64,000 nt of DNA from positions 285 through 64,284 of the forward strand of contig DCJK01000021.1 of NCBI GenBank assembly GCA_002320005.1, given 5' to 3'. This stretch comes from Firmicutes bacterium UBA1702 (GTDB lineage Bacteria > Bacillota > Clostridia > Peptostreptococcales > Anaerovoracaceae). This document shows, piece by piece, positions 52,475 to 61,992 of this stretch; positions within the stretch are counted from its first letter, which is position 1; every line of letters begins with the position of its first letter. The notes under the pieces were generated by a model, which was not told the DNA's origin, made no database searches, and worked only from the letters and a program-made list of their open reading frames with translations. The translations under genes and the position numbers were made by a program.

Positions 52475-53489
52475 ATCCCAGATCTATAATCCTTTCAATT
52501 ATCTCGGGCAGGCCTCGTCCGCCGGCTTCCCACAGAAGGGGAAACATGCTTCCGGCCGTAAATCCCGGTATTGTGTTTATTTCATTTATATATATCTTTC
52601 CGGTTTTTCTGTCTTTAAAAAAGTCTGCCCTGCAGAATCCATACCCGTCTATGGCTCTATATGCTTCCAGCGCTATACGTCGGATTTCCTTCCTATCTTC
52701 TTCCGATATATCCGCCGGTATTACAAGCCGGGACGGTGATTCTTGCTCGGAATATTTAGCAGTATAGTCATAAAAATCTTTTGACGGAATTATTTCCCCC
52801 ACGGTACTGACCTCTGCATTTTTTCCTCCCAGAACCGCTATCTCCAGTTCTCTGCAGGGAACAAACTCTTCAGCGATTATTCTCCGATCATATAAGGCGG
52901 CCTTTTTTATGGCATCTTCCAGGGTCTTGCGGTCTTGTGCTTTGGTTATTCCTACGCTGGATCCCATATTTGCCGGCTTTATAAAGCATGGCAGTCCCAA
53001 TTCCTCTTCTATCATTTCTGCTGCATCCGCAGCTCCGTCACCATCATCTGCAGACTGACCATCCACCAGGAGGCTTCTGCACACCGGCAGTCCCCTGTAT
53101 CTCAAAACTTCTTTGAAAAGCTGTTTATCCATAGCAGCCGCAGAAGCAAGGACTCCGCATCCCCCATATGGTATCCCCATAAGTTCAAGCATGCCCTGTA
53201 TGCATCCGTCCTCTCCGTAGGGTCCATGAAGTATGGGCAATGCAAAATCTATCTGGCTTTTTAAATCGTTTATAGCAGTTTCCTCTGCATATCTTTCCCA
53301 TTCTCCGCTTTCTATCTGTTTTGCATCTCCTGAAAAATTTTTCCAGACGCCTTTTTTTGTGATTCCTATGTATACCGGTACAAATTTATCCGAATTCAGG
53401 GCTTCTGCCACCGTTGCTGCCGATTTCAGTGATATTTCATGCTCGGCACTGCGGCCTCCGAAGATTACCCCGACTCTTTTTCTGCACAT
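52431..53489 (-). CDS. ddl: D-alanine-D-alanine ligase
   Basis: A 352-residue ATP-grasp enzyme making the D-Ala-D-Ala end of peptidoglycan precursors. VIFGGRSAEHEISLKSA is the N-terminal signature, GPYGEDGCIQGMLE the substrate-binding loop, and FIKPANMGSSVGITKA and INEINTIPGFTAGSM the ATP and magnesium parts. The Tyr residue typical of D-Ala-specific enzymes is not clearly placed by eye, so D-Ala/D-Lac preference is not asserted. Confidence 0.95.
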   Translation of the reverse strand: MCRKRVGVIFGGRSAEHEISLKSAATVAEALNSDKFVPVYIGITKKGVWKNFSGDAKQIESGEWERYAEETAINDLKSQIDFALPILHGPYGEDGCIQGMLELMGIPYGGCGVLASAAAMDKQLFKEVLRYRGLPVCRSLLVDGQSADDGDGAADAAEMIEEELGLPCFIKPANMGSSVGITKAQDRKTLEDAIKKAALYDRRIIAEEFVPCRELEIAVLGGKNAEVSTVGEIIPSKDFYDYTAKYSEQESPSRLVIPADISEEDRKEIRRIALEAYRAIDGYGFCRADFFKDRKTGKIYINEINTIPGFTAGSMFPLLWEAGGRGLPEIIERIIDLGYERYYAENNRQTEI

Positions 53490-53506
53490 ACATGCCTCCG
53501 GATTAT

Positions 53507-54424
53507 TTATTTGATACTGTCAAGAATCCTCTCGAGATGAGCCTTGTCAAACCGGTACTTTTTGAGACAGAACTGACAGACCAGCTCTGCTTCTCCATCC
53601 TCCCGTATTATTTCTTCCAGATCGGATTTTCCTATGGTCATCAGAATCTTTTCCAGTCTTTCCTCTGAACAGTCGCATTCCCATGCCAATTCCTTCACCG
53701 ACAGTGTTTCCGGCAGAAAATCCTGAGGCATTCCGCTAAATATCATCTCAGTAAGCCTTCTGACTTTTTTCTCGTCATCTGCTTCAGGCATTTCTTCTTC
53801 TACGCGATCTATCAGCGTTGTCACAGGCTCCATTTCTTTTATCATTGACTCAAGAGCATCTACGGCTTCTTCGGAAGCCTCCGGCAGAAGCTGAATAAAA
53901 ATCCCGCCTGCACATGCAGTGCTCATGTCACGCTCTATTTTCACTCCTAAAGAAATTGCTGTGTTCTGCTGCTCTGAAATATAGTAGTAGGCCGTAAGAT
54001 CTTCGGCAATTTCACCTGACACCAGGGCTATTGTTCCCACATATGGTTCTTTAAGCCCCAGATCCTTGATTACTGTCAATTCACCTATACCTACAGCTCC
54101 TCCCACGTCCAGCTTGCCGTTTTCCTTCAGAGGAAGCTCCACATCGGGATTTGCTATATATCCTTTTACTTTTCCCTGCCCATCGGCTGTCACCAGAATC
54201 TGTCTTGCAGGCCCGTCACCTTTAAAGATTACTGTCAGTTTATCGCTTTCGTTTTTTAGCATCAGACCCATAAGGCCCGCACCCGTGAGAACTCTTCCGA
54301 GGCATGCTGTGGCCAGCGGCGTTGTGCTGTGTATTTTTCTTGCCTTTTCCACCAGTTGGGTGGTTATGGTTACATATATTCTGAATGACCCGCTTGTATC
54401 TACTGCTGTCAGTACTTTATTCAT
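53507..54424 (-). CDS. hslO: Hsp33 redox-regulated chaperone
   Basis: A 305-residue holdase chaperone activated by oxidation and unfolding. The zinc-binding redox switch is near the C-terminus, CDCSEE then CQFCLKKYRF (CxC-x27-32-CxxC). The N-terminal domain shows RVLTGAGLMGLMLKNESDKL. Start ATG at 54422-54424 after GGAGGAG. Gap of 17 bases to ddl. Confidence 0.94.
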   Translation of the reverse strand: MNKVLTAVDTSGSFRIYVTITTQLVEKARKIHSTTPLATACLGRVLTGAGLMGLMLKNESDKLTVIFKGDGPARQILVTADGQGKVKGYIANPDVELPLKENGKLDVGGAVGIGELTVIKDLGLKEPYVGTIALVSGEIAEDLTAYYYISEQQNTAISLGVKIERDMSTACAGGIFIQLLPEASEEAVDALESMIKEMEPVTTLIDRVEEEMPEADDEKKVRRLTEMIFSGMPQDFLPETLSVKELAWECDCSEERLEKILMTIGKSDLEEIIREDGEAELVCQFCLKKYRFDKAHLERILDSIK

Positions 54425-54447
54425 ATGTTGACTCCTCCCCTTTTGTG

Positions 54448-56127
54448 TCACTTCTGCATGTCCGCAAAGGTCTGCACCCGGTTTATAAGTTCGTCAAGGT
54501 TTTCGGCGGCCTCTTTTCCGCTGCTCCCTCTGGCGAAAGCATATATCTTGATTTTCATTTCTGTACCCGAAGGCCTTATTATCACCTGATGTCCGCCTTC
54601 AAGACGCACTTTATACATGTTAAGTTCCCTTACAGAAGGGTCGTATACCGGCTTCTGCCCCATGAGATCAGTCAGCCGGCCGTCAAACAGCCCTTCCATG
54701 ATTCCGTTCATTCTGTCTCTGTCTTTTTCAGATTTAAAGTCTATGGATACAGCTTTAGATTCAACATATCCATGCTTTTGATAAAGTTCTTCAAGCTTAC
54801 CGTACAAATCGGAGCCGCGCACTTTCAGACATGCCGCCATAAGGCAGGTCATCTGCAAAGCCAGAAGTCCGTCCTTGTCTCTTGTATAATTGCCATACAG
54901 ATAGCCCAGGCTCTCTTCAAAGCCAAATAAGAAGTCTTCTGCCCGTCCGGATATTTCCAGTTTTTCCATTTCCAGGGCAATATTCTTGAACCCTGTAGGT
55001 ACATTAACAAGTTCAACGCCATATGACGCAGCAATGTCTTCCGCAAATGGAGATGACACAAAGCTTTTGTACACGGTCTTGTGCCCGTCAAGATTTCTGC
55101 CTCCTATTCCCTTCTGATGGCAGCTGCAGATGTAATCCAGCATAAGCAAGCCTGTCTGGTCTCCTGTAAGACGGCGGAAAGTTCCGTCTTTTCTTGCCAT
55201 TATTCCCATTCGGTCGCTGTCAGGATCTGTTGCGATAATTATGTCGGTGTCCTCATCAGCGTATTGGCCGGCCGCCAGGTCAAAAGCCCTAGCATTCTCG
55301 GGATTAGGTGACGGGCACGTAGGAAAGGTTCCGTCATGCTCCCATTGTTCCTCTACGAACCTGATTTTTTTAATGCCCAGCTTTTCAAATATTTTTACGG
55401 CATAATCTCTGCCTGCTCCATTTAGCGGAGTATATACAACCGACAGGTTTGCCAAAGCATCCTGCACCTGTTTCATATCATCTGTCCATGGCAGGAAACA
55501 GTCTTCAAGTGCGTCAAAGTAAGCTTCTTTTATATTATCACCGCATAAAGTTATCGTTCCTTTATTGTCGCAGGACTGCACTTTTTCAAAGTAAGAGTGC
55601 TTTTCGATACAAGCTTCCACCTTGCGGGCTTTGATGTCGTCTATCTGATTGCCGCTGTGGTCGTAGACTTTGTAGCCGTTGTATTCCATGGGGTTGTGGC
55701 TGGCGGTTATCATGATGCCCCCGTCGGCGCCAAGGTCTCTTATGGCAAAAGATACCACAGGAACAGGAGTAGGTCTGTCGAAGATATATACATCTATACC
55801 GCGAAGAGCCATATCCTCCGCCGTCTGGCGTGCATATTTCTCTGAATTGAGCCGTGTATCAAAGCCGATTACCATGCAGCTTCTGTCATGCTTTGATGTG
55901 AGATAATCTGCTACGCCCATGTTTGCTCTGCGTATAACTGCTTCATTTATACGATTGGTTCCGACTCCCATTTTGCCCCTAAGGCCGGAAGTTCCAAAGG
56001 TCATGTGGCGGCAGAATCTGTCAAACAGCTCTTCTCCGTTTCTTTCGACTTCATCAAGCTGCTGTTTAAGTTCCTCCGGCAGTTCTGCCTTTTTCCACAG
56101 TGAATATTGTTCTAAATATTTTTCCAT
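54448..56127 (-). CDS. phosphoglucomutase/phosphomannomutase
   Basis: A 559-residue alpha-D-phosphohexomutase, PgcA-type length. The phosphoserine loop is GIMITASHNPMEYNGYKVYD, the metal loop IIATDPDSDRMGI, the sugar-binding loop FGFEESLGYLYGN and the phosphate-binding loop IRPSGTEMKIKIYA. It interconverts glucose 1- and 6-phosphate for cell-wall and capsule sugars. Head of the leftward block, divergent from htrA. Confidence 0.93.
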   Translation of the reverse strand: MEKYLEQYSLWKKAELPEELKQQLDEVERNGEELFDRFCRHMTFGTSGLRGKMGVGTNRINEAVIRRANMGVADYLTSKHDRSCMVIGFDTRLNSEKYARQTAEDMALRGIDVYIFDRPTPVPVVSFAIRDLGADGGIMITASHNPMEYNGYKVYDHSGNQIDDIKARKVEACIEKHSYFEKVQSCDNKGTITLCGDNIKEAYFDALEDCFLPWTDDMKQVQDALANLSVVYTPLNGAGRDYAVKIFEKLGIKKIRFVEEQWEHDGTFPTCPSPNPENARAFDLAAGQYADEDTDIIIATDPDSDRMGIMARKDGTFRRLTGDQTGLLMLDYICSCHQKGIGGRNLDGHKTVYKSFVSSPFAEDIAASYGVELVNVPTGFKNIALEMEKLEISGRAEDFLFGFEESLGYLYGNYTRDKDGLLALQMTCLMAACLKVRGSDLYGKLEELYQKHGYVESKAVSIDFKSEKDRDRMNGIMEGLFDGRLTDLMGQKPVYDPSVRELNMYKVRLEGGHQVIIRPSGTEMKIKIYAFARGSSGKEAAENLDELINRVQTFADMQK

Positions 56128-56255
56128 AATATCTATATCTTTACTCTTTTTTCTTAATACGAATTTAACAATTTATTTTATCATATTTCCCATGATTTTT
56201 ACACAGAAAATACATAAATGACTAATATAATTTAGTCGAAAAGGAGGTCTTACTT

Positions 56256-57470
56256 ATGGATGACTGGAACAAATTCTCCGGAAATACGCAAGAGTCCGGA
56301 CAAACTGACAGATTTGAACAATATAGAAATGTTTCATCGCCATCGCCGGAGCCGTCAGCAGCGAAACCGGCAAGGAAAGAAAAATTTGTCACCAGGAAAG
56401 TTTTTGTTGTCACTTTAATATTCGCAATGATTTTTTCTGCTGTCATAGGCGCAGGTGCTTTCGCGCTGACTGCCCATCTGACAGGTAATTCTGTGGTAAC
56501 AAAGAACACAAATAATATCAATCTGGTAAAAGCCACCGGCAGTGAACTTTCAATACAGGAAATAGTAGCTAAGAATGAAGATTCCGTTGTGGCCATAACT
56601 ACAGAATCCGTCTCCACCGACTCCTGGGCGCGCCAGTACGTTACCAACGGCGCAGGAAGCGGCGTGGTATACAGCGAAGACGGATATATTCTCACCAATA
56701 ACCATGTTATTGAGGGTGCAAGTTCTATTACCGTCACACTTCATGACAATTCAACCTATGATGCCACTGTTGTGGCAGCTGACAGTCAGACCGATGTGGC
56801 AGTACTTAAAATAAATGCCTCCGGCCTTACTCCTGTTACTCTGGGAGACAGCGACTCGCTGTCCGTAGGCGATCTGGCCGTGGTCATCGGCAACCCCCTG
56901 GGAACTCTGGCAGGAACTGCTACAGAAGGTATAATAAGCGGTCTTGAAAGAGAAATCACCTTGGACGGTAAAGCTATGACTCTGCTTCAGACCAGCGCTT
57001 CGGTAAATCCGGGAAATTCCGGAGGCGGCGTATTTGACCAGTACGGAAATCTTATCGGCCTGGTCGTAGCCAAATCATCAGGCTCTGATGTGGAGGGTCT
57101 GGGCTTCGCTATACCGGTCAACACCGTAAAGGCCGTTGCTGATTCTCTGATTAAAGACGGATATGTTACAGGAAGGCCTGCATTGGGAATAACCATCGTC
57201 GATCTCACTTCCGCTTCGGAAGCTATGAAATACGGCGTAAAAGTTACCGGTGTATATATCAAGGAGGTTACGGGAGAAAGCGCAAAAAGCGCCGGCCTGC
57301 AGTCCGGAGATCTGATATACATGATAGATGGTTCACAAGTAAAAAGTTCTGATATGCTCATCAGAGAAGTGCAGAAGCATAAGGTGGGCGATACCGTTAC
57401 CCTGACCATCGTACGCGATGATGAAATGAAGGACATAGAAATCACCCTTCAGGAATCAAAATCAAATTAG
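56256..57470 (+). CDS. HtrA/DegP-type serine protease
   Basis: A 404-residue membrane-anchored protease. Acidic cytoplasmic tail (1-45), one membrane helix (VFVVTLIFAMIFSAVIGAGA, about 50-70), trypsin-like domain with H in TNNHVIEGA, D in QTDVAVLKI and S in NPGNSGGGVFDQYG, then a C-terminal PDZ domain (about 305-395). Works outside the membrane in quality control of secreted proteins. Start after AAAGGAGG. Confidence 0.94.
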   Translation: MDDWNKFSGNTQESGQTDRFEQYRNVSSPSPEPSAAKPARKEKFVTRKVFVVTLIFAMIFSAVIGAGAFALTAHLTGNSVVTKNTNNINLVKATGSELSIQEIVAKNEDSVVAITTESVSTDSWARQYVTNGAGSGVVYSEDGYILTNNHVIEGASSITVTLHDNSTYDATVVAADSQTDVAVLKINASGLTPVTLGDSDSLSVGDLAVVIGNPLGTLAGTATEGIISGLEREITLDGKAMTLLQTSASVNPGNSGGGVFDQYGNLIGLVVAKSSGSDVEGLGFAIPVNTVKAVADSLIKDGYVTGRPALGITIVDLTSASEAMKYGVKVTGVYIKEVTGESAKSAGLQSGDLIYMIDGSQVKSSDMLIREVQKHKVGDTVTLTIVRDDEMKDIEITLQESKSN

Positions 57471-57495
57471 TCAATTCCTTTCTAAATTACTGAAA

Positions 57496-57539
57496 AAAGC
57501 TGCCGCTCCAGGATCTTCTCCTCCTGTTGCGGCAGCTTT
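57496..57539. terminator. bidirectional terminator between htrA and plsC
   Basis: AAAGCTGCCGC (57496-57506) pairs with GCGGCAGCTTT (57529-57539), with runs of A and T outside. Confidence 0.85.
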
Positions 57540-57543
57540 GTCG

Positions 57544-58260
57544 TTATTCATATCTGATTATCTCTTCTATTCTCTCATTAAGGCCTGCAAGTTCTTTGCG
57601 ATCCATTGCAGATGTGTCTATAGGTTTATGAACCTTGAATCCTACTTCCACATTCTTTGTTACTACACCTTTTTCTTCGAAGATTTTGTATGTGTCCGTA
57701 AGAGTAACCGGCACAATCACTGCTTTTGCCTTGGTGGCAAGCTTAAGACTTCCGGGTTTAAACTCTCCCATCTCCGTCCCATGGCTTCTGGTTCCCTCAG
57801 GGAATATAACCAGGGAATATCCATCCTTAAGCATTGCTGCGCCCTCATTGATGGTATTCAGCGATGCCCGTGCATCTCCTCTTTTAATGAAAAGGCTTCC
57901 TATTCTTGCTATCCAATCAGCAAACACGGGAATCTTTTTCAGTTCTTCCTTGGCAATGAATCCGATCTGATGTTTTACAGCATAGAGAAATACCGGTATA
58001 TCAGCATAAGACTGGTGATTGGCCACATAAACCACGGGGCCTTCCTCTGGCAGATTTTCAGGATTTATAATGTTTACTTTGAGATCAAGATAATCTGCAA
58101 TGTTTTTTGACCATACATCACAGACCTCAGCAATGGCTTTTCTCTCTTCATCTTTTTTCCCCTGGGCTTTAAGATTATCGATTATTTTTTTATGTTCCCC
58201 CAGAACCAGCACAGACCTGGCTATAGCGCAGAAGGGACCTATGTTTCCTATAATTTTCAC
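57544..58260 (-). CDS. plsC: 1-acyl-sn-glycerol-3-phosphate acyltransferase
   Basis: A 238-residue membrane-associated acyltransferase of phosphatidic-acid synthesis. Motif 1 is VANHQSYADIPVF (HX4D), motif 3 VIFPEGTRSHG, and motif 2 lies at GSLFIKRGDA. The GTG start (VKIIGNIG, 58258-58260) is selected for its ribosome site GGAGG 8 bases upstream; the frame extends 28 codons further without one. Transcribed toward htrA. Confidence 0.9.
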   Translation of the reverse strand: MKIIGNIGPFCAIARSVLVLGEHKKIIDNLKAQGKKDEERKAIAEVCDVWSKNIADYLDLKVNIINPENLPEEGPVVYVANHQSYADIPVFLYAVKHQIGFIAKEELKKIPVFADWIARIGSLFIKRGDARASLNTINEGAAMLKDGYSLVIFPEGTRSHGTEMGEFKPGSLKLATKAKAVIVPVTLTDTYKIFEEKGVVTKNVEVGFKVHKPIDTSAMDRKELAGLNERIEEIIRYE

Positions 58261-58369
58261 TGTCTTTTCCTCCGAAAATGTCTCAATCATATACACTATA
58301 CCACAAAAGCTATGGTATTTTCCACTTAAAAAGTATATAATCAATTAAAAGAAATTTAAGGAGTTTTTT

Positions 58370-59020
58370 ATGGAAAAAACAAGGAGAAATTCTCGATTGC
58401 GCATTATAGCGGCAGCAGCTCTCTTTATCTGTGCCGCTGCCACAGCCGTGATACTCAATTCGGTCTATAACATGGAGCCCTCGCCTTTTGATTTGTGGCT
58501 TCAGAAAGCCTTTTTCTCTATTCGCGGACCGATTCTCAACGTTGTTGTGACCATCATAACCCACTGCGGTGACACTGTGACAATTATAGCCTTTTGCACT
58601 GTACTTCTGCTGCTTCCCAACAGGCGCACGTATGGTCTTCCCACCTCACTTTCTGCCTTAGGCGGGCTGGCTATCTACAAGCCTATGAAACACCTCTTTT
58701 CAAGAGCTCGGCCTGATGTTTCGCTGCACCTGGTGGAGCAGGGAGGATTTTCTTTCCCCAGCGGGCATTCCACCACTTCGATAATCGTATACGGCCTGAT
58801 GTTTTACCTCATAAGGAAGCACTGCAAAAACGAAAAACTTCGCAATATTCTGTCTGCCCTGTGCCTGTTTATGGCTGTTTTTATCGGCCCCAGCAGAATT
58901 TACGTGGGAGTTCACTGGCCTACAGATGTGCTCTGCGGCTGGTTTATAGGAGGAGGAGTTCTCCTCATCGCCATTACTGTTTTGGAAAGGATGTACAGCA
59001 AAAATGAAAGTTTACAATAG
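58370..59020 (+). CDS. PAP2-family membrane phosphatase
   Basis: A 216-residue protein with six hydrophobic helices. The phosphatase triad motifs are KHLFSRARPD (KX6RP), FPSGHSTTS (PSGH) and SRIYVGVHWPTDVLCG (SRX5HX3D), all complete. It may dephosphorylate undecaprenyl-PP, phosphatidate or PGP. The 3' end overlaps cysK by 17 bases. Confidence 0.92.
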   Translation: MEKTRRNSRLRIIAAAALFICAAATAVILNSVYNMEPSPFDLWLQKAFFSIRGPILNVVVTIITHCGDTVTIIAFCTVLLLLPNRRTYGLPTSLSALGGLAIYKPMKHLFSRARPDVSLHLVEQGGFSFPSGHSTTSIIVYGLMFYLIRKHCKNEKLRNILSALCLFMAVFIGPSRIYVGVHWPTDVLCGWFIGGGVLLIAITVLERMYSKNESLQ

Positions 59021-59933
59021 CATTTCAGAACTCGTAGGCAACACGCCACTTATCAGACTTAACGCCATAGAAAGAACCCTTGGCCTTGAAGCCGCCATCT
59101 ACGCCAAAGCCGAAGCCTTTAACCCGGCCGGAAGTTCAAAAGACCGAGTTGGTCTGGCAATGATTGAAGATGCCGAAAAAAAAGGTCTCCTGAAACCAGG
59201 TGCAACAATTATAGAACCTACCAGCGGCAACACAGGCATAGGCCTTGCTGCTGCCGCAGCTTCCAGAGGTTACAAGGTTATTCTGACAATGCCCGACACC
59301 ATGAGTGTAGAACGCAGGAATCTGCTGAAGGCTTACGGGGCTCAGGTTGTCCTTACAGAGGGGTCCGGAGGAATGCAGGGCTCCATTGACAAGGCCGAGG
59401 AGCTTTCCCGCCGGATTCCCGGCAGCTTTATTCCGGGTCAGTTTGATAATCCGTCTAATCCGCAAATTCACTACCTTACTACCGGTCCGGAAATCTACAG
59501 AGATCTTGACGGAAATGTGGATTTCTTTGTTGCCGGCGTAGGTACAGGAGGTACCATTACCGGTACGGGCAGATATCTGAAAGAGCAAAATCCTGATATC
59601 AAAGTCATCGCCATAGAGCCGGCATCCTCACCGCTGCTTTCTCAGGGCAAGGCAGGCCCTCATGGGCTGCAGGGCATAGGGGCCAATTTTGTTCCTTCAA
59701 TTCTGGATACCCATGTGTACGATGAAATAATAACCGTCACAGACGAAGAAGCCTACGAAAAGGGTCGCCTTGCAGCCTCAAAGGAAGGATTCCTTGTTGG
59801 AATCACATCAGGGGCAGCTCTTCACGGAGCTGTGCTTCTGGCTCTGCGCCCCGAGAATAAGGGTAAAAATATCGTAGTCCTCCTTCCTGATACCGGGGAT
59901 CGCTATCTTTCAACACCGATGTTTTCAGAATAA
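59004..59933 (+). CDS. cysK: cysteine synthase (O-acetylserine sulfhydrylase)
   Basis: A 309-residue PLP enzyme making cysteine from O-acetylserine and sulfide. The PLP lysine is in NPAGSSKDRVGLAMI, the substrate loop is EPTSGNTGIGLAAAA, and the phosphate-binding GVGTGGTITGTGRYL is intact. Its start codon lies within the PAP2 gene. The CysK rather than cystathionine beta-synthase role is inferred from length. Confidence 0.93.
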   Translation: MKVYNSISELVGNTPLIRLNAIERTLGLEAAIYAKAEAFNPAGSSKDRVGLAMIEDAEKKGLLKPGATIIEPTSGNTGIGLAAAAASRGYKVILTMPDTMSVERRNLLKAYGAQVVLTEGSGGMQGSIDKAEELSRRIPGSFIPGQFDNPSNPQIHYLTTGPEIYRDLDGNVDFFVAGVGTGGTITGTGRYLKEQNPDIKVIAIEPASSPLLSQGKAGPHGLQGIGANFVPSILDTHVYDEIITVTDEEAYEKGRLAASKEGFLVGITSGAALHGAVLLALRPENKGKNIVVLLPDTGDRYLSTPMFSE

Positions 59934-59951
59934 ATTTATCAGGAGCACATT

Positions 59952-61112
59952 ATGAAGCTTACGGTCAAAGACCTGTTTGACATTCCTATATGCAGAGAAT
60001 TTAAACTTATTGCCGGATCCGGAGGCCTTTCAAGGCCGGTAAACGGTACGGAAATCCTTGATTTTGAATTCATCAAGGGTGCGTCCATGTCCAGGGATGA
60101 GATTTTCATCGGCAAAACTCTTGTTCTGACCAGTTTCCTCTTTGCCAAGGACGATCCGGAACTGATAACCGATGCCATAAGAAGGCTTTACGATCTTAAT
60201 ATAAGCTGTATGGCATATAAACCTGTTCTTGTAAAATCTCTGCCTCGTGAAGCGCTGGATTTTGCAGACTCCCATGATTTTCCCATTCTGGAATTTGGGG
60301 GAGATGAATTCTTTGAAGATATAATAATGGCTATACGTCATGAGCTGGAAGAGGGAGAGGACATTGCCGCCCTGGAAAAAGAATTCGCGGGCCTTCTGGC
60401 TGAGGAACTGTCTTCCAGAGAAGAATCAAGGCTCTGCAAAAAAATAAACTCGGATTTTAAACGGTTCATACGCGCAGTCTACATAAAAGATTCCTGCCAC
60501 GACAGCGATGAATCTCTCATTGCTCTGGTCAGGAAAATGAGTTCCATGGAAAAGCTGCGCAAAAAGGCTGCCCTCTGCAAGTTCAGAGGCGGGTATTTCG
60601 TCTTTCTCAGCCAGGATATTCCTGACAGCGAAAGGTTCAGGGCCCTGCTTACAGACGTTTTTGTCACTCTTCAGATAGACAAGGATTGTGTGCGCTGCGG
60701 CGTAAGTTCCATGCTTCCTGCAGGAGAACATTTCGGAAAGACGGTTCGGGAAGCCTTCTGGGCATGCAATATCGCCGTCATGGAAGATGTCCCTGTGCGC
60801 TTGTACAGTGACACCGGAATATATCGTCTGCTGGTGCCTGAGATTCAATCAAGAAACCTTCAGGATTACATGGAAGAATACCTGAAGCCTCTGTCCGGGG
60901 ACAAGCACGAGCTTCTGGATACTGCCTGCACTTATATTCTTGCTCACGGAGATCTTGAAGAAACATCAAGGCGGCTCTTCTGCCACAAAAACACCGTCAG
61001 ATACCGTCTGTCTAAACTTCATGAACTTCTGGATCCGGGCGTCAACGACAAGGAATTTCATGAAAATCTCTCCATGGCAGTAAGAATCTACATGTTGCTG
61101 AAATACAAATAG
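59952..61112 (+). CDS. PucR-family transcriptional regulator
   Basis: A 386-residue regulator. N-terminal PucR sensory domain (about 1-125, TVKDLFDIPICREFKLIAGS), a middle GGDEF-like/CdaR region, and a C-terminal helix-turn-helix (about 320-380, LEETSRRLFCHKNTVRYRLS). Relatives control purine, amino-acid or sugar-acid catabolism in response to metabolites. Starts 18 bases after cysK, possibly co-transcribed; target unknown. Confidence 0.87.
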   Translation: MKLTVKDLFDIPICREFKLIAGSGGLSRPVNGTEILDFEFIKGASMSRDEIFIGKTLVLTSFLFAKDDPELITDAIRRLYDLNISCMAYKPVLVKSLPREALDFADSHDFPILEFGGDEFFEDIIMAIRHELEEGEDIAALEKEFAGLLAEELSSREESRLCKKINSDFKRFIRAVYIKDSCHDSDESLIALVRKMSSMEKLRKKAALCKFRGGYFVFLSQDIPDSERFRALLTDVFVTLQIDKDCVRCGVSSMLPAGEHFGKTVREAFWACNIAVMEDVPVRLYSDTGIYRLLVPEIQSRNLQDYMEEYLKPLSGDKHELLDTACTYILAHGDLEETSRRLFCHKNTVRYRLSKLHELLDPGVNDKEFHENLSMAVRIYMLLKYK

Positions 61113-61137
61113 GGTTTTGTATTATATACAAAACCCT
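61111..61137 (+). terminator. terminator behind the pucR-type gene
   Basis: AGGGTTTTGTA / TACAAAACCCT, 11-bp stem, 5-base loop, then TTCTTTATTTTTT. Confidence 0.85.
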
Positions 61138-61337
61138 TCTTTATTTTTTGGCAAAAAACATAAAGATTTCCACCGGCTTCTTTGCTATAATCTGCTTAAA
61201 GCCACATAATAAGTCAAGCTTCTGCTGCAGGTCCCTGCATACAGCACGAATAAGTACTCCACCACATAAGTACTCCTACAATTACAATATACAGCAGGGT
61301 CCTGCCGGGAAGCACCATAAACCCAACATATATATCT

Positions 61338-61886
61338 CTACAGAAGCACTGCTCCGGCGCCTCTGTCAAAATAAATACTCTTTGGTGATACATTCAGCGG
61401 TATTCCGTAGCATATTTTTACATTCTCTCCGAAGCACCCCATCTTTATAGCTCCTCTGCCTGCAGAGTACATCACGCGATTATCTATGCGGTGATCTGCA
61501 GCCACCGAAACAGCCGATCCCACAGCAATCCCCAGATCTGTAACATTAAATACGCAATTTGCGCCCAGCTTTTTGGTCTCTCCGCAGTTTTTAAATCCGC
61601 ACATGCTGCAGTTGCTCAGTCCGAAAGGTGTATCTTTGCAGCCGATAAGCACCACGCATATGCTTGCATCCACATTTCCCGCATCTCTCAGTATGAATTC
61701 TTCATCATATTCTTTTCCCAGTTCTCTCATGGTCTCGGCCAGCCGGTCCTTTTCTTCTCCGGTGAGAACAGCCGCAACCACGGTATCTTTGCCGCTGCCC
61801 TTTGGAGCGGTTTTTGCTGCGGTCACCATCAGATCCGCTGTAGCCAGAACCGCATCTCTTTCAGCGTCTTCCATAGTCTTAAACAT
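61338..61886 (-). CDS. DUF2148 ferredoxin-domain protein
   Basis: A 182-residue protein starting MFKTMEDAERDAVLATADLM (the frame extends 13 codons upstream). A cysteine cluster NCSMCGFKNCGETKK near residue 105 and further Cys at NCVFNV probably bind an iron-sulfur cluster or zinc. The family occurs in anaerobes, often near acetyl-CoA or hydrogen metabolism. Function unknown. It is convergent with the PucR-type gene. Confidence 0.8.
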   Translation of the reverse strand: MFKTMEDAERDAVLATADLMVTAAKTAPKGSGKDTVVAAVLTGEEKDRLAETMRELGKEYDEEFILRDAGNVDASICVVLIGCKDTPFGLSNCSMCGFKNCGETKKLGANCVFNVTDLGIAVGSAVSVAADHRIDNRVMYSAGRGAIKMGCFGENVKICYGIPLNVSPKSIYFDRGAGAVLL

Positions 61887-61992
61887 AACTGCACCTCTTT
61901 TCTCTGAAGTACTTACATTATACATAAACTTGCTAAGACGGTAAAGTTGTTATAGAATAAGAAAAAAGATTTTTTTAGGAGTGTACCCAAAA